From positions 1 to 43,959 of the forward strand of contig CALCGJ010000290.1 in the NCBI GenBank assembly GCA_937900965.1: a stretch of DNA of 43,959 bases, written 5' to 3'. The notes under the pieces are model-generated. The model did no database searches. It saw nothing but the letters and a program-made list of their open reading frames with translations, and had not been told where the DNA came from. The translations under genes were made by a program, and so were the position numbers. The stretch is from an uncultured Bacteroidota bacterium. Its GTDB lineage: Bacteria; Bacteroidota; Bacteroidia; Bacteroidales; FEN-979. Positions 1-7,203 of the stretch are shown here, piece after piece (the first letter of the stretch is position 1; each line of letters starts with the position of its first letter).

Positions 1-64
1 TGGATGCCATCCGATTCGGGATAACAACCCCGATTGCTCCCACCGTAAAGCCCAGTCGCAGGGA

Positions 65-232
65 TTAAAGTGATTTTTTGATCCGCACAACCTTCTGAAA
101 CAGCTTTTTATATTCCTGATTTTCTTTCGGCGGTTTCTGGTTCAAAGGATTGGCATTCATTTCCACGATCCAGAATGTCAGGGCTTCGGTGATCCGTTGC
201 AAATCCGTCGTTGTCAGGGTTTCTGTTTTCAT
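65..232 (-). CDS. Small hypothetical protein (55 aa)
   Basis: This ORF is too short for the supplied track. I read it from an ATG at 232 to a TAA at 65: it begins MKTETLTTTDLQRITEAL and ends in a lysine-rich tail (VVRIKKSL). The protein looks helical and charged, with no signal peptide or membrane segment. It overlaps the 3' part of the next ORF (108..413) by 125 bp in another frame; the composition of this frame looks more protein-like in the overlap than the tail of its neighbour. It lies last in a leftward run of small genes downstream of the RadC-like gene and is probably part of the same mobile-element transcript. I do not recognise a family. Confidence 0.5.
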   Translation of the reverse strand: MKTETLTTTDLQRITEALTFWIVEMNANPLNQKPPKENQEYKKLFQKVVRIKKSL

Positions 233-413
233 ATTCGTTGGTTTTAATGGTTTTCTTTTTGGGCTTTGAACTCAGCCTGATTGCCAGCTTTTTCCCGCCC
301 GTTTCAAAGCTGTAGCAAAGCTGTTTCGCTTCGGTGACGCTATTCCAGTTTATGGGCTTTGTTAGTTCAATCGGCTTGCCGTTAACGTTATCCAGTACCA
401 GAATGTATTTCAT
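108..413 (-). CDS. Hypothetical protein of the accessory region
   Basis: The track starts this ORF at a TTG (431); the ATG at 413, giving MKYILVLDNVNGKPIEL, is the better start. About the first 65 residues look like a small beta/alpha protein with a basic stretch (SKPKKKTIK). The last ~40 residues coincide with the overlapping 65..232 frame and look like a shadow of it, so the real protein may be shorter than the open frame, or a frameshift may join the two frames. It follows the 435..773 gene at close spacing, in the same direction. No family recognised. Confidence 0.5.
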   Translation of the reverse strand: MKYILVLDNVNGKPIELTKPINWNSVTEAKQLCYSFETGGKKLAIRLSSKPKKKTIKTNEYENRNPDNDGFATDHRSPDILDRGNECQSFEPETAERKSGI

Positions 414-434
414 AGGTTTGCGATTTGACAACCG

Positions 435-773
435 TTAGCTTTGCTGGTTTTCGACACACCCGAAGGTTTCTTCCAGCCATTCAATGGCATCCATTTCACC
501 ATCCAGAATTCTGTTCCAAAAATTTACTGAATTTTGGAATGTACCCTTTGTGCCCTGTTTGAGATCGTTCCGTGAAGGAACACGGTTGCCGTAGTAATCG
601 AATTTGGGTTGAATGGGCAGCATACAGACGCCTGAATCCAGACAGGACATTGCAAACCTGCCAGCCGACCCTTCCATTTTCCAGCAACCACCATTATTTA
701 TTGATTCCTGCACCGCGTCCACGCCATAAGTTTTTTGGAGCTTCGTAATCTGGCGAAAGGTTAAGTGTTTCAT
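435..773 (-). CDS. Hypothetical protein, mobile-element type (112 aa)
   Basis: Starts at ATG 773 (MKHLTFRQITKLQKTYGVD). The N-terminal ~25 residues read like a helical segment. The middle carries several cysteines (C at about 30, 44 and 50) without a clear zinc-binding spacing, and the C-terminus is acidic. No signal peptide or membrane helix. It sits 32 bp downstream of the RadC-like gene and directly upstream of another small ORF, so the three or four genes probably form one leftward transcript. I cannot name a family; small uncharacterised genes next to RadC-like genes are common in Bacteroidota plasmids and integrative elements. Confidence 0.6.
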   Translation of the reverse strand: MKHLTFRQITKLQKTYGVDAVQESINNGGCWKMEGSAGRFAMSCLDSGVCMLPIQPKFDYYGNRVPSRNDLKQGTKGTFQNSVNFWNRILDGEMDAIEWLEETFGCVENQQS

Positions 774-805
774 TGCGTTTGGTTTTGTTAATCTGACTAT
801 TGATA

Positions 806-1276
806 CTACAACATCCCGTTATCCGAGAATGAAAAGAACTCATACGGCGTAATGATCAAATGATCCAGCACCGAAATTTCAAGGAACGAGCCAGCATTTT
901 TGATCTTGTTTGTGATGTTGACGTCCGAATCGCTGGGGACTGTTTGCCCCGAAGGGTGGTTGTGCGCTATGATAATCCCTGATGCATTGCCCTTGAGGGC
1001 TGTCTGGAAAACCCTTTTCGGATCAACGATGCAGCCAGCCGTTGCGCCTTCCGAGATTCTGGATACGCCAAGCACCCTGTTTGCACGGTTCAGCAGAACC
1101 ACGTAGAACTCTTCAACGTACTCAATCTTGTCCAAATTCCAGACGCTTTTCAGAAGCTCATAGCAGTCTTGGGAGCGGGTGATCTTTGGTCTGTCCGAGG
1201 GATTTACCCTGCTCTTGTACGTGACCTCAATCTCGGCAACAAGGAGGGTTGTAAATGTGGCTGTTTCCATTGTCAT
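806..1276 (-). CDS. RadC-like JAB/MPN domain protein
   Basis: A 156-residue protein with the JAMM metal-binding motif of the RadC/MPN family: a glutamate in ISEGATAGC, then HNHPSGQTVPSDSD, which fits H-x-H-x7-S-x2-D exactly. It lacks the N-terminal helix-hairpin-helix of full-length RadC (usually about 220-230 residues), so it is the short form frequently carried by Bacteroidota plasmids and integrative elements. The biochemical role of this form is not established; a metalloprotease-like or DNA-associated role is assumed from the fold. Two in-frame ATGs (1276 and 1270) are possible starts. A good promoter lies just upstream and the XRE gene is divergent, so the XRE protein is a plausible regulator. 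Confidence 0.88.
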   Translation of the reverse strand: MTMETATFTTLLVAEIEVTYKSRVNPSDRPKITRSQDCYELLKSVWNLDKIEYVEEFYVVLLNRANRVLGVSRISEGATAGCIVDPKRVFQTALKGNASGIIIAHNHPSGQTVPSDSDVNITNKIKNAGSFLEISVLDHLIITPYEFFSFSDNGML

Positions 1277-1296
1277 TGCTGTGTTTTATGCATAAA

Positions 1297-1327
1297 CAAA
1301 GATACGACATTTTTTGGTATTATACAA
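1297..1327 (-). promoter_or_regulatory. Promoter of the RadC-like operon
   Basis: On the minus strand a TTG (1327-1325) is followed after 20 bp by TATCTTTG (1304-1297), matching the Bacteroidota consensus TTG-N19-21-TAnnTTTG. Transcription would begin about 15 bp before the ATG at 1276. A perfect 12-bp palindrome, TTTATGCATAAA (1285-1296), lies at the expected start point and could be an operator. Confidence 0.6.
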
Positions 1328-1332
1328 GCTAT

Positions 1333-1352
1333 GGTTGTATTATATTACAACC
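1333..1352. promoter_or_regulatory. Inverted repeat, candidate operator of the XRE regulator
   Basis: GGTTGTA-TTATAT-TACAACC is a perfect 7-bp inverted repeat in the divergent intergenic region, next to a related 9-bp palindrome GTATTATAC at 1317-1325. Position between two divergent promoters and dyad symmetry fit an autorepressor site. Binding by the adjacent XRE protein is inferred. Confidence 0.45.
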
Positions 1353-1382
1353 TTTTTAAATATTTCTTACATTTGTTCCATA

Positions 1383-1619
1383 ATGATCAAAAAGGTCAAT
1401 CCACCGAAGCTGAACCGCGTTGCCGATGTGCTCAAAGCTCAAGGCAGAAGCCAGAAATGGCTTGCTGATAAGCTGGGAATATCCACCAACGCGATGCACA
1501 ACATATGCAGCCAGCAGTCCCAGAGCTTGGAGCGGTTGTTTGAAATTGCGGATGTGCTTGGGGTATCGGTGTTGGAGTTGATTAACGCGGATTATAGACC
1601 TGAGCAGAAGAAATCTTAG
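1383..1619 (+). CDS. XRE-family helix-turn-helix regulator
   Basis: A 78-residue protein starting at ATG 1383 (MIKKVNPPKLNRVADVLK); the longer track start at 1314 adds a non-protein-like leader that would overlap the candidate operator. Residues ~10-65 form a classic HTH_3 domain: GRSQKWLADKLGISTNAMHN is the helix-turn-helix, followed by the IADVLGVSVLELI helix typical of Cro/CI-type regulators. No second domain, so it is a stand-alone phage/plasmid-type repressor. A TACATTTG -7-like element ends only 7 bp before the ATG, implying a very short leader. Divergent to the RadC-like operon, which it probably controls together with itself. Confidence 0.85.
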   Translation: MIKKVNPPKLNRVADVLKAQGRSQKWLADKLGISTNAMHNICSQQSQSLERLFEIADVLGVSVLELINADYRPEQKKS

Positions 1620-2241
1620 TTTGCACCGAGAACTATAAATGCCAATATATCCCGAAATGGCTTATTTTACTGGTCATTCCGATCATTTTCACTATTGAGT
1701 TACCGAGTTTCATATATTTTATATCTAATACGCTCAAATGCCCTGTATTTATTGGGCTTTCCGAAGGCTATGATGTTCAGAGCGGCTTTGGCGATTGGTG
1801 ATAGTTATGCGCTTTAAGCTCTTAGTTCTTGTCCCCCGTTTGAATCGATGTTTGATTTCCTGAAAAGATTTGGATAATTAGAATTGGTTCGTCCATTCAA
1901 TTAGGTTCTGCGTTCATTGCCCCAATATACCCCCCACCCCCGCCGTATCGCCAGGCGTCCCCCACGCAAAACCTAAAGGGGGGGGGACTATTTCCAGCAT
2001 AAACGCAAACTCCCAGGATTCCTGGAACCTGGATTTTTTTTGAATTTTAGGCTCGCATTGGTCACCGTGAACTTGGTCGTTGAGTGGCATAAAAGTGATG
2101 AATGTGCGTCTAAATTGAACCAAGTAGTTGAGCGTGAAAACCGTGGAGCATTCGTTAAAATGTGACCCGCCGAGTGTACTGTTTTAAAAGCAGAATGGCT
2201 GAAAACATCAGTGTTTACAGCCATTCCAGTGATTTTGTATG
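1620..2241. other. Gene-poor 620-bp stretch between accessory genes and tRNA
   Basis: No convincing protein is encoded here; the two track ORFs on the minus strand (1914..2123, 1988..2224) have no protein-like composition. It contains a C-tract/G-tract pair (1930-1986) and a short sequence resembling the T-arm of the neighbouring tRNA (2012-2034), both listed separately. It is the expected position for the end of an element integrated at the tRNA. Confidence 0.5.
1930..1986. repeat. C-tract / G-tract potential large hairpin
   Basis: CCCCCCACCCCC at 1930-1941 can pair with nine consecutive Gs at 1978-1986. Inside lies a small hairpin GCGT-CCCCC-ACGC (1955-1967). The role is unknown; it may be an RNA structure, a boundary feature or simple-sequence drift. 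Confidence 0.35.
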
Positions 2242-2313
2242 TAGCCCCACCAGGACTCGAACCTGGATCTGAAGTTTAGGAAACTTCCGTTCTATCCCTT
2301 GAACTATAGGGCC
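2242..2313 (-). tRNA. tRNA-Arg (anticodon CCT)
   Basis: The reverse complement folds into a complete cloverleaf of 72 nt: acceptor GGCCCTA pairing with TGGGGCT (two G-U pairs), D-arm with GTTCAAGGGATAGAAC, anticodon stem GAAGT/ACTTC around loop TTCCTAA (anticodon CCT), and T-arm CCAGG-TTCGAGT-CCTGG. The discriminator is A and no CCA is encoded. The 3' end faces the accessory region at 1-1.6 kb. A TACCTTTG -7 element (2429-2422, minus) lies about 110 bp upstream, beyond the heptamer array, and could be its promoter. Confidence 0.95.
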
Positions 2314-2322
2314 GGGATAAAG

Positions 2323-2413
2323 TACGAATTACGAAGTACGAAGTACGATTTAAAGTTAGAAGTTAGAAGGTGGAAGTGATAGTCTTTCGTCCCTCGTCTT
2401 TCGTCTTTCGTCA
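2323..2413. repeat. Drifting 7-bp periodic array
   Basis: Read in steps of seven from 2323 the sequence is TACGAAT, TACGAAG, TACGAAG, TACGATT, TAAAGTT, AGAAGTT, AGAAGGT, GGAAGTG, ATAGTCT, TTCGTCC, CTCGTCT, TTCGTCT, TTCGTCA: thirteen units that keep phase while the word changes from TACGAAG-like through AGAAGTT-like to TTCGTCT-like. No protein is encoded. It sits between the tRNA and its putative promoter element. Confidence 0.7.
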
Positions 2414-2470
2414 TTTCGCGGCAAAGGTAGAAAAATATTGTCATTTGAGAATTGTCGCTAATGGCTGATG

Positions 2471-3328
2471 TCAGAAAGGATTGAACCACAGAGATACCCC
2501 GATCCATTGGATCAACACCTTGTCGTAGAGACTGAATGGCATGTAGCCGTTGTAGTAGTCGGCCATGAGTGTGACCGGGAACCGACCTTTTTTCCCTATC
2601 CCTATTCCTCCGCTTATACGAACACCGGGACGAAAATTCTGCTCCTGTTCAAACCGCAGATCTGCACCGGCAACCCATCTTAACCAATCCTTCTCTCCAA
2701 TTGGGTGTTCGAATTGTACACCGGTCTGAGCCAGGAATGGCTTGCGCGAATAGGCACTGTGGATAACGACCCCGGCAGTTCCGTAAAACTGCCACCAGCC
2801 TTTAACCCAGGCGGCTGAGAGATCAACAACTTCATAAATGCGTTTATTGTTAATGAATCCGTCAATCCCACTTCGGAAGATATAATCATCACCCAGGTGC
2901 GCGGAAATATGGTAGAGCCTCCCCCGAAAACGCCAATGGTTAAACCGGTACTGATAGTGGACACCTATCTTGAAATCGATGTTAAACAGGTTTGTCTGCA
3001 AATTTTTAAACGGATCCTCGAAGATAAACTGGGTAAACACGGCCAACTCAAAACCAAGCTCCGACACACGTTGTGGTGAATGATGCCATCTGATTATATT
3101 GCTGCGGAGCCCAATGGAGAAGTTCCCGAATGCCCGGTTTTGCCAACGATCTGAAGCATACAGCGCATACAGTGATCCGGATATCTGACTCTCTTTGTAA
3201 TCAAGCCTGATGGTGGGGTAGAGATTTCCTTTCGGAAACCAGGTAGCTATCCTGGCACTATCCTGACAGTAGAGAAGACTGCTCCAGGAGAAGAGAATAA
3301 AAAGGACCGGAATCAATACTTTTTTCAT
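2471..3328 (-). CDS. DUF1207 family outer-membrane protein
   Basis: A 285-residue protein from ATG 3328 (MKKVLIPVLFILFSWSS); the track start at 3349 only adds seven residues ahead of the signal peptide. A signal peptide ends near LLYCQ. The mature protein is rich in aromatic residues and alternating strands (FGNFSIGLRS, FRGRLYHISAHLGDDY, VWFNPF-like end SLWFNPF) and closes in an aromatic C-terminus, as expected for a beta-barrel. The pattern, including the RLYHISAHLGDDY motif, matches what I know of DUF1207, an uncharacterised Bacteroidota outer-membrane family. It is divergent from rpoN across a 92-bp gap; a TATTG-N17-TATTTTCG element on the minus strand is a plausible promoter. Function unknown. 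Confidence 0.8.
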   Translation of the reverse strand: MKKVLIPVLFILFSWSSLLYCQDSARIATWFPKGNLYPTIRLDYKESQISGSLYALYASDRWQNRAFGNFSIGLRSNIIRWHHSPQRVSELGFELAVFTQFIFEDPFKNLQTNLFNIDFKIGVHYQYRFNHWRFRGRLYHISAHLGDDYIFRSGIDGFINNKRIYEVVDLSAAWVKGWWQFYGTAGVVIHSAYSRKPFLAQTGVQFEHPIGEKDWLRWVAGADLRFEQEQNFRPGVRISGGIGIGKKGRFPVTLMADYYNGYMPFSLYDKVLIQWIGVSLWFNPF

Positions 3329-3372
3329 TTCCGGCCCGAAAATACACATTTTTCAAATGGTCAATAAAAATG

Positions 3373-3380
3373 TATATTTG
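3373..3380 (+). promoter_or_regulatory. Putative -7 element of rpoN
   Basis: TATATTTG matches the Bacteroidota -7 consensus TAnnTTTG, 40 bp before the rpoN ATG. I see no good TTG at -33. The leader contains a short dyad AGGGTT-C-AACCCT (3396-3408). Confidence 0.45.
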
Positions 3381-3420
3381 CTGGTACTGATTGTTAGGGT
3401 TCAACCCTTATATAATACGC

Positions 3421-4920
3421 ATGCTAAACCAGAAACTACAGCAACGACTACAACAAAAACTTTCTCCTCAACAGGTGCTGGTCTTACGCCTGCTGCAAGA
3501 GCCTGTCCTCTCTTTTGAGCAACGAATAAAGCAGGAGATTGAAGAGAATCCAGCGCTTGATGAATCTACAGACCAGGAAATCGAACAGGATGAATATTCA
3601 GACGAGCATAACCTGGAGTCTATTGCCTCTGATGAAGACGAGTTTCAGGATGAACTCTCCGACGGCCCTGAACTAAATAATGAGTTTTCGATTGAAGATT
3701 ACCTGGAAGATGAAGAGATCCCCGCGTATCGTTTGGTTCCATCCTACAGCAGTCCGGATGAAGAGAAGCGTGAGCATCCTGTAATCTCTACTATCAGCTT
3801 CCAGGATTTCCTCCTGGCACAACTGGGCCTGAGCAGATTCACCGACAGGGAGTTTATCGTAGCCAGTACAATCATCGGCAATCTCGATGAATCAGGATAC
3901 CTGAGAAGGGAGCAAGCAGCCTTAATCGACGATTTGGCTTTCAACCAGAACATATCAGCCTCCCCTGACGAGGTGGAAAAGATGGTGCTGCTGGTCCAGA
4001 GTTTTGACCCACCGGGAATCGGGGCGAGAGACTTACGGGAGTGCCTGCTGATCCAGTTAAACCGGATTCCCGACCGAACACCTGCCGTTGAGCTGGCAAC
4101 CCTGATCATGAGGGACCATTTTGGTGAATTCAGTAAACGAAGGTTCGATAAACTAATAGCCCGCCTGAAGATCTCGGAAGCGGAGCTGAAAGAAGCCATT
4201 CAGGAGATTCAGAAATTAAGTCCGAAACCTGGTGGAAATATTCCGGAAACAGCCCGTTTGGAGGAATATATCATCCCTGATTTCATTGTAACCAATGTAG
4301 ACGGTGAGCTGGAACTGACCCTCAACAACAGAAATACTCCTGAGTTGATTGTCAACCGGCAATACCAGGATATGATTCAGGCTTTTATAAGGAAAAAGAC
4401 CAAAGCCACCAGCAGCGAGAAGGAGGCCATCTCGTTCATCAAACAGAAACTCGACTCGGCAAGAGGATTCATTGACGCAATTAAACAGCGACAAGAGACA
4501 CTATTCAAAACCATGACCGCTATCATGGAATATCAGAAGAAATATTTCCTCACCGGAGATGAGACCAAATTACGTCCGATGATCCTCAAAGATATTGCTG
4601 AAATTGTCAACCTGGATATCTCCACAATCTCCCGCGTTGCAAACAGCAAATATGTACAAACACCGTTCGGTACCTTTCTGCTGAAAACGTTCTTTTCCGA
4701 ATCCATGCAAAATGTCAAAGGAGAGGAGGTCTCTACCCGGGAGATCAAGAAGATCCTCCAGGATATTATCGAAGAGGAGGATAAGAGCGCTCCTTTCACT
4801 GATGATCAACTGGTTGATATGCTGAAAGGGAAAGGCTATAACATTGCCCGACGTACCATCTCCAAATACCGCAAACAGCTTAATATTCCCTCTGCCAGGC
4901 TTCGCGTCGAACTGCAGTAG
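3421..4920 (+). CDS. rpoN: RNA polymerase sigma-54 factor
   Basis: A 499-residue protein from ATG 3421 (MLNQKLQQRLQQKLSPQQVL). Region I is the glutamine/leucine-rich N-terminal activator-interacting segment, with the PQQVLVLRLLQ and EENPALDE signatures. Region II (about residues 45-115) is very acidic. The core-binding domain follows (about 120-310; DPPGIGARDLRECLLIQL), then the DNA-binding domain with a helix-turn-helix near LKDIAEIVNLDISTISRVAN and the RpoN box ARRTISKYRKQLNIP at the C-terminus. All features of a working sigma-54 are present. It needs an AAA+ enhancer-binding activator; none is encoded in this window. The PAP2-like gene follows 16 bp downstream. Confidence 0.97.
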   Translation: MLNQKLQQRLQQKLSPQQVLVLRLLQEPVLSFEQRIKQEIEENPALDESTDQEIEQDEYSDEHNLESIASDEDEFQDELSDGPELNNEFSIEDYLEDEEIPAYRLVPSYSSPDEEKREHPVISTISFQDFLLAQLGLSRFTDREFIVASTIIGNLDESGYLRREQAALIDDLAFNQNISASPDEVEKMVLLVQSFDPPGIGARDLRECLLIQLNRIPDRTPAVELATLIMRDHFGEFSKRRFDKLIARLKISEAELKEAIQEIQKLSPKPGGNIPETARLEEYIIPDFIVTNVDGELELTLNNRNTPELIVNRQYQDMIQAFIRKKTKATSSEKEAISFIKQKLDSARGFIDAIKQRQETLFKTMTAIMEYQKKYFLTGDETKLRPMILKDIAEIVNLDISTISRVANSKYVQTPFGTFLLKTFFSESMQNVKGEEVSTREIKKILQDIIEEEDKSAPFTDDQLVDMLKGKGYNIARRTISKYRKQLNIPSARLRVELQ

Positions 4921-4936
4921 GTTAATCCTGAAAACT

Positions 4937-5548
4937 ATGGACGACCGTGTTGCCCGTTTCCTTTCATTTCTGTTTCATCCGTTGCTGATCCCTACCTATC
5001 TCCTGGTAATCCTGCTTGGTATCGACACAACATATTCCGTTTTACTCCCACTCAAAATGAAATTACTGGTCGTTGGCACTATCCTGGTTACAACCTTCAT
5101 CTTTCCCCTCATCGTCATCTTCATCATGTTTCGAATGAAGATCGTCAGCTCCTTGTATCTCCCACTCCGGGAAGAACGTATTTTCCCACTGATCACGGTA
5201 GCTATCTTCTATTACCTGACTTTCTATCTGATCAGGAATGTTTACCTGCCCCAAAACTTTCAACTGTTCATTCTTGGAGCGACTCTGCTTACTGTAGTAA
5301 CCCTGGCAGTAACTCTCTTTTTCCGCATCAGCATGCATATGATTGCCCTGGGGTCTATTACAGGTCTGTTCATTGGCATGGCCATTACCTCGGATGGGTA
5401 TGCACTCTTTTTGGTTTTCGGAACAATTTTGATTTCCGGATTAACGGGATCCGCACGCCTTAAACTGAACGCCCATCAACCAGTGGAGATTTACTCCGGG
5501 TGGCTGATGGGCGCCATTGTTATGTGTGTAACCTCTTTCCTTCTTTAA
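4937..5548 (+). CDS. PAP2-like integral membrane protein
   Basis: A 203-residue membrane protein from ATG 4937 (MDDRVARFLSFLFHPLL); the track start at 4844 lies inside rpoN and is wrong. I see about six hydrophobic segments. The end, SARLKLNAHQPVEIYSGWLMG, resembles the third motif of PAP2 phosphatases (SR-x5-H-x3-D), but the aspartate is replaced and the KX6RP and PSGH motifs are not visible, so catalysis is doubtful. The family is common after rpoN or tRNA-synthetase genes in Bacteroidota. Sixteen bp behind rpoN in the same direction, so probably cotranscribed. It meets the next gene tail to tail with a 4-bp overlap. Confidence 0.75.
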   Translation: MDDRVARFLSFLFHPLLIPTYLLVILLGIDTTYSVLLPLKMKLLVVGTILVTTFIFPLIVIFIMFRMKIVSSLYLPLREERIFPLITVAIFYYLTFYLIRNVYLPQNFQLFILGATLLTVVTLAVTLFFRISMHMIALGSITGLFIGMAITSDGYALFLVFGTILISGLTGSARLKLNAHQPVEIYSGWLMGAIVMCVTSFLL

Positions 5549-6237
5549 AAAGGCATTAGCAGGATCCCGAGTGAAAGCGAGTTAACATCAGGTCCGTTTC
5601 CTTTCGTGAAGATCTTAGAAATTGAGTAGTAGGCACTGATCTGGAACCACCGGTAACCAAACCGGAAGGTAGGACCGTAACTGAATTGCTCCAGATTTTT
5701 GATGTCACGGAATTTAACACGAAGCTTCTCCAGGTTTTTACGAAGGTAATAATCCTCACCAACAAATTTTGTATGTGCAGGAAGCAGATAAGCAATTTTA
5801 AATCCTATCCCAACCGCAATCTTGGATTTAGATTTGAACTTGAATTCTAAGGGTAGCTCAAGGTAAGGAAGGGTTAGTTTACTTCGTTTGTAATTAGCGG
5901 AATCCGGTATTCTTGCCAATTCGGTTGAATCAGTCTTACTGTCAACCTGGAAATTTCCATACATGTTCTGAGCTCTGAATCCCAATCCGATGGCAAATCC
6001 AAAGTTGCTTTTCCCGAATGGAACGTTATACATGGCAAAGGTCTGAAACCCCTGGTTTATGGTTCGTGTCTTGATGCCATCCGGGAGATTAAACCAGATA
6101 TCACTAAACAATCCAACGCCAATGGTAATGCGTTTCTTTGCTACTTCATTGACCATCTGTGCTTTCCCATTGAAAGAACAAGAGAGGATCAGGATCAAAA
6201 CGACTAAAAAAGAGCCGGATATGTGATTTCGTTTCAT
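5545..6237 (-). CDS. PorT-type outer-membrane beta-barrel protein
   Basis: A 230-residue protein from ATG 6237 (MKRNHISGSFLVVLILIL), with a signal peptide ending around FNGKAQ. The mature part shows the OMP_b-brl_2 pattern: glycine-rich amphipathic strands (RITIGVGLFSDIWF, FGFAIGLGFRAQNMYG, YLELPLEFKFK, YGPTFRFGYRWFQISAYY) and a final SLSLGILLMPF with terminal aromatic residue. PorT/SprT of the type IX secretion system belongs to this fold, but I cannot tell whether this is PorT itself or one of the many paralogues. It lies 46 bp downstream of the nucleotidyltransferase gene in the same direction. Confidence 0.75.
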   Translation of the reverse strand: MKRNHISGSFLVVLILILSCSFNGKAQMVNEVAKKRITIGVGLFSDIWFNLPDGIKTRTINQGFQTFAMYNVPFGKSNFGFAIGLGFRAQNMYGNFQVDSKTDSTELARIPDSANYKRSKLTLPYLELPLEFKFKSKSKIAVGIGFKIAYLLPAHTKFVGEDYYLRKNLEKLRVKFRDIKNLEQFSYGPTFRFGYRWFQISAYYSISKIFTKGNGPDVNSLSLGILLMPF

Positions 6238-6283
6238 AATATTCTCTTTATCTTGATACAAATATACACTTGTTAACGCAAAA

Positions 6284-7192
6284 TCAGCCCCATAATTTTT
6301 CAGGATAGACACCTTTTTCTATTAAATTGCGAATACCGGCAACAACTACCTCCCTGTCATCCCTATATGTCATGCCGTACCATTTCTCGTTACAGGATAA
6401 AACACGTACCGTTGCTTCTCTTTTCTGGATTATCCCGTTAACGGCTGTGGGAATATAATATTCCGCTTTGAGGTCCTCAGCGTTTGCCTTGATAAAATTT
6501 GTAAATCCGATGCGGAGGTAGCTAAAAAAAGAGGGGGTGAAGCCCCAGAAGTTCATTGAAACCACTGTTTGTTCAGACAGTATTACCTCACTCCCCGCTT
6601 CATCCTGAAAGGCAATTCCTGCCGGGATCCGTTCGATCCGCGTACGTTCAACCACATTCTCCAGAAAAGAAGAGGAGTCTGTCTGGCAAATACCCCGGGA
6701 AACAAAACCGTGGTCGGAGAGTGTTTTTCCGATTTCATAAGCCACCATGGAGTAGTCGTTTTCCCTAACCGGTGTCCATCCATTATAATAGTCCGCCAAC
6801 ACCTTATATGCACCCCGACCATAAAAATCATCTGCATTGATCACGGCAAAAGGAGCATCAATTTTATCTGCTGCCATCAAAATGGCATGACCCGTTCCCC
6901 ATGGTTTGGTACGATCTGAATTGAATGATATCCCATCCGGAACCTTCCATATCTCCTGATTTACGAAATCAACATCGATATAGGGTTTCACCTTGTCAAT
7001 GATCAACTCCGTGAACTCTTTCTCAATACTCTCTTTGATCACAAATACTATCTTACCAAATCCTGTGATAATTGCATCATAAATAGAGTATTCGATGATT
7101 GTTTCACCATTCGGACCAATAGCATCAAGTTGCTTTAATCCTCCGTAACGGCTGCCAATACCGGCAGCTAAAATCAACAAAGATGGCTTCAT
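6284..7192 (-). CDS. Sugar-phosphate nucleotidyltransferase-like protein
   Basis: A 302-residue cytoplasmic protein. The N-terminus LILAAGIGSRYGGLKQLD is the nucleotide-binding signature (LAAGxGxRxGxxKQ) of the NTP_transferase Rossmann-like fold; PWGTGHAILMAAD and VINADDFYGRGAY supply the base-contacting and metal-binding aspartate segments. The C-terminus (WYGMTYRDDREVVVAGIRNLIEKGVYPEKLW) is characteristic of a Bacteroidota subfamily often found with sugar permeases or kinases. The substrate is not known; transfer of a nucleotide to a sugar phosphate is the family-level guess. It sits between the FHS-type permease gene (82 bp upstream, through a repeat array) and a beta-barrel gene, all on the minus strand. 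Confidence 0.85.
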   Translation of the reverse strand: MKPSLLILAAGIGSRYGGLKQLDAIGPNGETIIEYSIYDAIITGFGKIVFVIKESIEKEFTELIIDKVKPYIDVDFVNQEIWKVPDGISFNSDRTKPWGTGHAILMAADKIDAPFAVINADDFYGRGAYKVLADYYNGWTPVRENDYSMVAYEIGKTLSDHGFVSRGICQTDSSSFLENVVERTRIERIPAGIAFQDEAGSEVILSEQTVVSMNFWGFTPSFFSYLRIGFTNFIKANAEDLKAEYYIPTAVNGIIQKREATVRVLSCNEKWYGMTYRDDREVVVAGIRNLIEKGVYPEKLWG

Positions 7193-7203
7193 ATATAGTT
7201 AGT

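Noticed and set aside
806-1276. Full-length DNA-repair protein RadC
   Set aside because: Only the JAB/MPN part is present; the N-terminal helix-hairpin-helix domain is missing, so it is called RadC-like.
1914-2224. Minus-strand ORFs in the gene-poor stretch before the tRNA
   Set aside because: They cross the C/G tracts, have no recognisable motif and no promoter.
2320-2420. Possible CRISPR array or minisatellite from repeated TACGAAG words
   Set aside because: Units are 7 bp with no spacers; it is a short periodic array, not a CRISPR.
3744-4809. Minus-strand ORFs within rpoN (3744..4199, 4216..4494, 4533..4799)
   Set aside because: Shadows of the well-conserved rpoN frame with no protein-like features.
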